NCBI GenBank assembly: GCA_044358015.1
Contig: JBIKOO010000013.1
Location: 1-42,055, forward strand
DNA from: Casp-actino8 sp044358015
Lineage (GTDB): Bacteria; Actinomycetota; Acidimicrobiia; Acidimicrobiales; Ilumatobacteraceae
Reading direction: 5' to 3'
DNA length: 42,055 bases
Below are positions 40,554-42,055 of the stretch, piece after piece. Within the stretch, counting starts at the first letter, position 1, and the number at the start of each line of letters is the position of its first letter. A model generated the notes under the pieces. It saw only the letters and a program-made list of their open reading frames with translations, searched no databases and had not been told where the DNA came from. A program made the translations under genes and the position numbers.

Positions 40554-40673
40554 GGGATGCGCAGCTGGTCGGGGGAGACGAACGTTGACTGAGCCCACAT
40601 CACAGACCTGAAAGAGAACGGCGGTGTGTGGGCGACGTCAGTGAGTCAACCACGAGCCAGCGACGAGCATCCC
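40554..40673. repeat. 120-nt nested inverted repeat after the DUF222/HNH gene
   Basis: Four pairs of arms nest in order: GGGATGC 40554/GCATCCC 40667, GCTGG 40564/CCAGC 40657, GTTGACT 40584/AGTCAAC 40644, GCCCACA 40593/TGTGGGC 40627, leaving a 27-nt centre. No coding frame is convincing in 40503-40692. Could be a structured RNA or element end. Confidence 0.7.
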
Positions 40674-40689
40674 ACGGAAATCACAGTAA

Positions 40690-40713
40690 GAATTAGTCAA
40701 CCTTGACTAATTC
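40690..40713 (-). terminator. Palindrome over the MFS stop codon
   Basis: GAATTAGTCAA-CC-TTGACTAATTC, 11-bp perfect arms overlapping the last codons of the MFS gene. Position suits a terminator; only a weak T-tract follows on the minus strand. Confidence 0.5.
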
Positions 40714-41937
40714 GGCGATGGGTTCGAGGCTTCGCACATCTTTATTGAAGAACGACGCACACGCCATCACGATCGCTATCACTCCTGCGATATACAGCGT
40801 CTCACTCGTGCCGATCCAATGAGCAATCGGCCCGGCTAAGAACAATCCAAACGGTGCAAACACTGTCGACCCAAGTGCGTCGTACGCACTCACTCGTGAC
40901 AAGGCTTCTTCGGGTACATGCGTCTGGAACATGGTCATCCACATCACGAAGAACAAGTCCATGGCGATGCCCGAAACAAAGGCCAAGATCATCAATACGC
41001 CAATGTGAAATGGCACGGCGGCACCAAGCATCCAGAATCCAACGATGGGCATTCCACCCATGGCAACAATCAATGGATGTTTGGGTTTGAGGCGCAACGA
41101 AACCAACACTCCGCCAATGTTGCCTGCGCCAAAAGCGAACAGCATCAGCCCCATATCGCGTGCTCCACCAAGTGCTTCTTTCATTTGCACCGGAGCAAGT
41201 ACTCCTAAGAATCCTTCGAAGCACATATTGATGAAAGCGAAACAAACGACGATGACGACAATCCATTTACGTGAGTAGAACTCGGACCAACCTTGACGCA
41301 ATTGCGAAATCATCGATGGATGTTTCGTGATTTCACCAGTTTGCCTTTTTGTTGGCAACTGCAATTGCAAGACGAGTATTCCGGCAATCAAGAAGGTGAG
41401 TCCATCGCCAATGATCGCCCAACCTGGTCCGACCGTGCTCACGATGGCTGCACCCATGGTCGCACCAAGTGTGAAACCTATGTTTGTGCCAAGTCCCACC
41501 AACGAATTAGCTGCCTGCAAGTTTTCACTCGGCACCACTTCGGGAAGTAGTCCTGCAAATGCAGGCCACCACAATGCGTTCAAAGTTCCGAAGATGAATG
41601 CGTTTACGCAGAGCAACGGAACAGTGGCGTGGCCAGTTAAGAAGAGAACACCACTTGTTGCTACGACGAAGCTGCCAATGATGTCGGCATACCCAACGAC
41701 ACGGGCTCGTCCCATACGGTCGGCGACAACTCCACCCAACAACAAGAACAAAACAATCGGCACCATGTGCGACGCGGTCACCCAACTCAGTGACGAAGCG
41801 TTACTGCCAGGAAGCGACAGCACTCCAAAGGCCATGGCGATGGGCGACATGCCGTTGCCGATATTCGACAAGGTACGTGCCGTCAGCAAAACGCGAAAGC
41901 GTTTGATTTTCCAGAGGGTTTTCAGGTCGTGCAGCAC
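40693..41937 (-). CDS. MFS exporter of the EntS-like (MFS_3) group
   Basis: The 414-aa protein has about twelve membrane helices; the loop 2-3 motif appears as GGVVADRMGRARVV and the N-terminus RFRVLLTARTLSNIGNGM is typical of MFS_3 exporters, which pump siderophores, drugs or macrolides. Substrate not readable. GTG 41937 is the first start; no clear ribosome site or close -10 box is visible. Divergent from the gene beginning at 42036; a short ATCAC-CC-GTGAT repeat lies between them at 41988-41999. Confidence 0.85.
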   Translation of the reverse strand: MLHDLKTLWKIKRFRVLLTARTLSNIGNGMSPIAMAFGVLSLPGSNASSLSWVTASHMVPIVLFLLLGGVVADRMGRARVVGYADIIGSFVVATSGVLFLTGHATVPLLCVNAFIFGTLNALWWPAFAGLLPEVVPSENLQAANSLVGLGTNIGFTLGATMGAAIVSTVGPGWAIIGDGLTFLIAGILVLQLQLPTKRQTGEITKHPSMISQLRQGWSEFYSRKWIVVIVVCFAFINMCFEGFLGVLAPVQMKEALGGARDMGLMLFAFGAGNIGGVLVSLRLKPKHPLIVAMGGMPIVGFWMLGAAVPFHIGVLMILAFVSGIAMDLFFVMWMTMFQTHVPEEALSRVSAYDALGSTVFAPFGLFLAGPIAHWIGTSETLYIAGVIAIVMACASFFNKDVRSLEPIAELVKVD

Positions 41938-42023
41938 AATGATCTTGAATCAGGTTAGTGAATTTTGAGTGTGAAATTTGCCGTGTTATCACCCGTGATC
42001 TGCGTACCACCCCAAATTGTGTC

Positions 42024-42029
42024 TACACT
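42024..42029 (+). promoter_or_regulatory. -10 box of the gene entering at the window end
   Basis: TACACT, 6 nt before ATG 42036. Confidence 0.4.
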
Positions 42030-42035
42030 CACGCC

Positions 42036-42055
42036 ATGTCACGACCTCCCGCCTC
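42036..42055 (+). CDS. Start of a gene cut by the window end
   Basis: Only MSRPPA is visible. The -10 box at the spacing used by many genes here supports a real start. Product unknown. Confidence 0.4.

Overview
The window reads as a chromosomal segment of a planktonic actinobacterium, most likely class Acidimicrobiia (Ilumatobacter/acIV-like). This is inferred from the long type-2 LeuA, a divergent IclR regulator next to leuCD as in Streptomyces NdgR and Corynebacterium LtbR, a 13E12-type DUF222/HNH nuclease, an actinobacterial acyl-CoA metabolism set, a proteorhodopsin-like pump, moderate GC, and many genes whose start codon lies 6-10 nt behind a TAnnnT -10 box (leaderless transcripts). No 16S gene or other decisive marker is present.

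Layout. 1-3016 (minus strand): partial pyrF, a one-cluster ferredoxin and leuA, the last behind a leucine leader peptide and an attenuator; a small unknown protein lies upstream. 3263-9074: thioredoxin, a beta-lactamase-fold serine hydrolase, GDP-fucose synthase, an acyl-CoA ligase and a DEAD-box helicase. 9074-10153: an AbiEi/DUF559 gene bracketed by two related palindromes. 10158-12898: leuD-leuC with a divergent IclR regulator. 13622-17331 (minus strand): a tightly coupled greA - alpha/beta hydrolase - AarF kinase - FKBP lipoprotein operon; the hydrolase probably begins at CTG. 17474-22368: leuB, ilvE, a ureohydrolase and cimA, the last behind a leader peptide with four consecutive Ile codons and its own attenuator. 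22388-28719: an unknown protein, acyl-CoA dehydrogenase, a tandem-TetR regulator, DUF2237, gltX and a DUF218 protein. 28818-30558: tRNA-Gln, a PhoX-like secreted phosphatase and tRNA-Glu.

30529-36418 looks like an island at tRNA-Glu: a 37-bp copy of the tRNA 3' end (36 of 37 identical) recurs at the far end. It carries two methyltransferases, a polyprenyl-phosphate-type glycosyltransferase and two tandemly duplicated polytopic membrane proteins whose differences cluster in a few loop patches, and it ends in a broken second glycosyltransferase. No integrase is visible. 36423-39066 holds a secreted protein, a four-helix membrane protein, a green-tuned proton-pump rhodopsin and three very small membrane proteins. 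39276-40502 is the DUF222/HNH gene with a 120-nt nested inverted repeat behind it; an MFS exporter and the first codons of another gene close the window.

Functionally the strongest theme is branched-chain amino acid synthesis. cimA plus leuC, leuD and leuB can make 2-oxobutyrate for isoleucine without threonine; leuA plus the same leuBCD makes the leucine skeleton; ilvE transaminates both. Separate attenuators on leuA (Leu codons) and cimA (Ile codons), with an IclR regulator at the shared leuCD step, would let the two branches be controlled independently.
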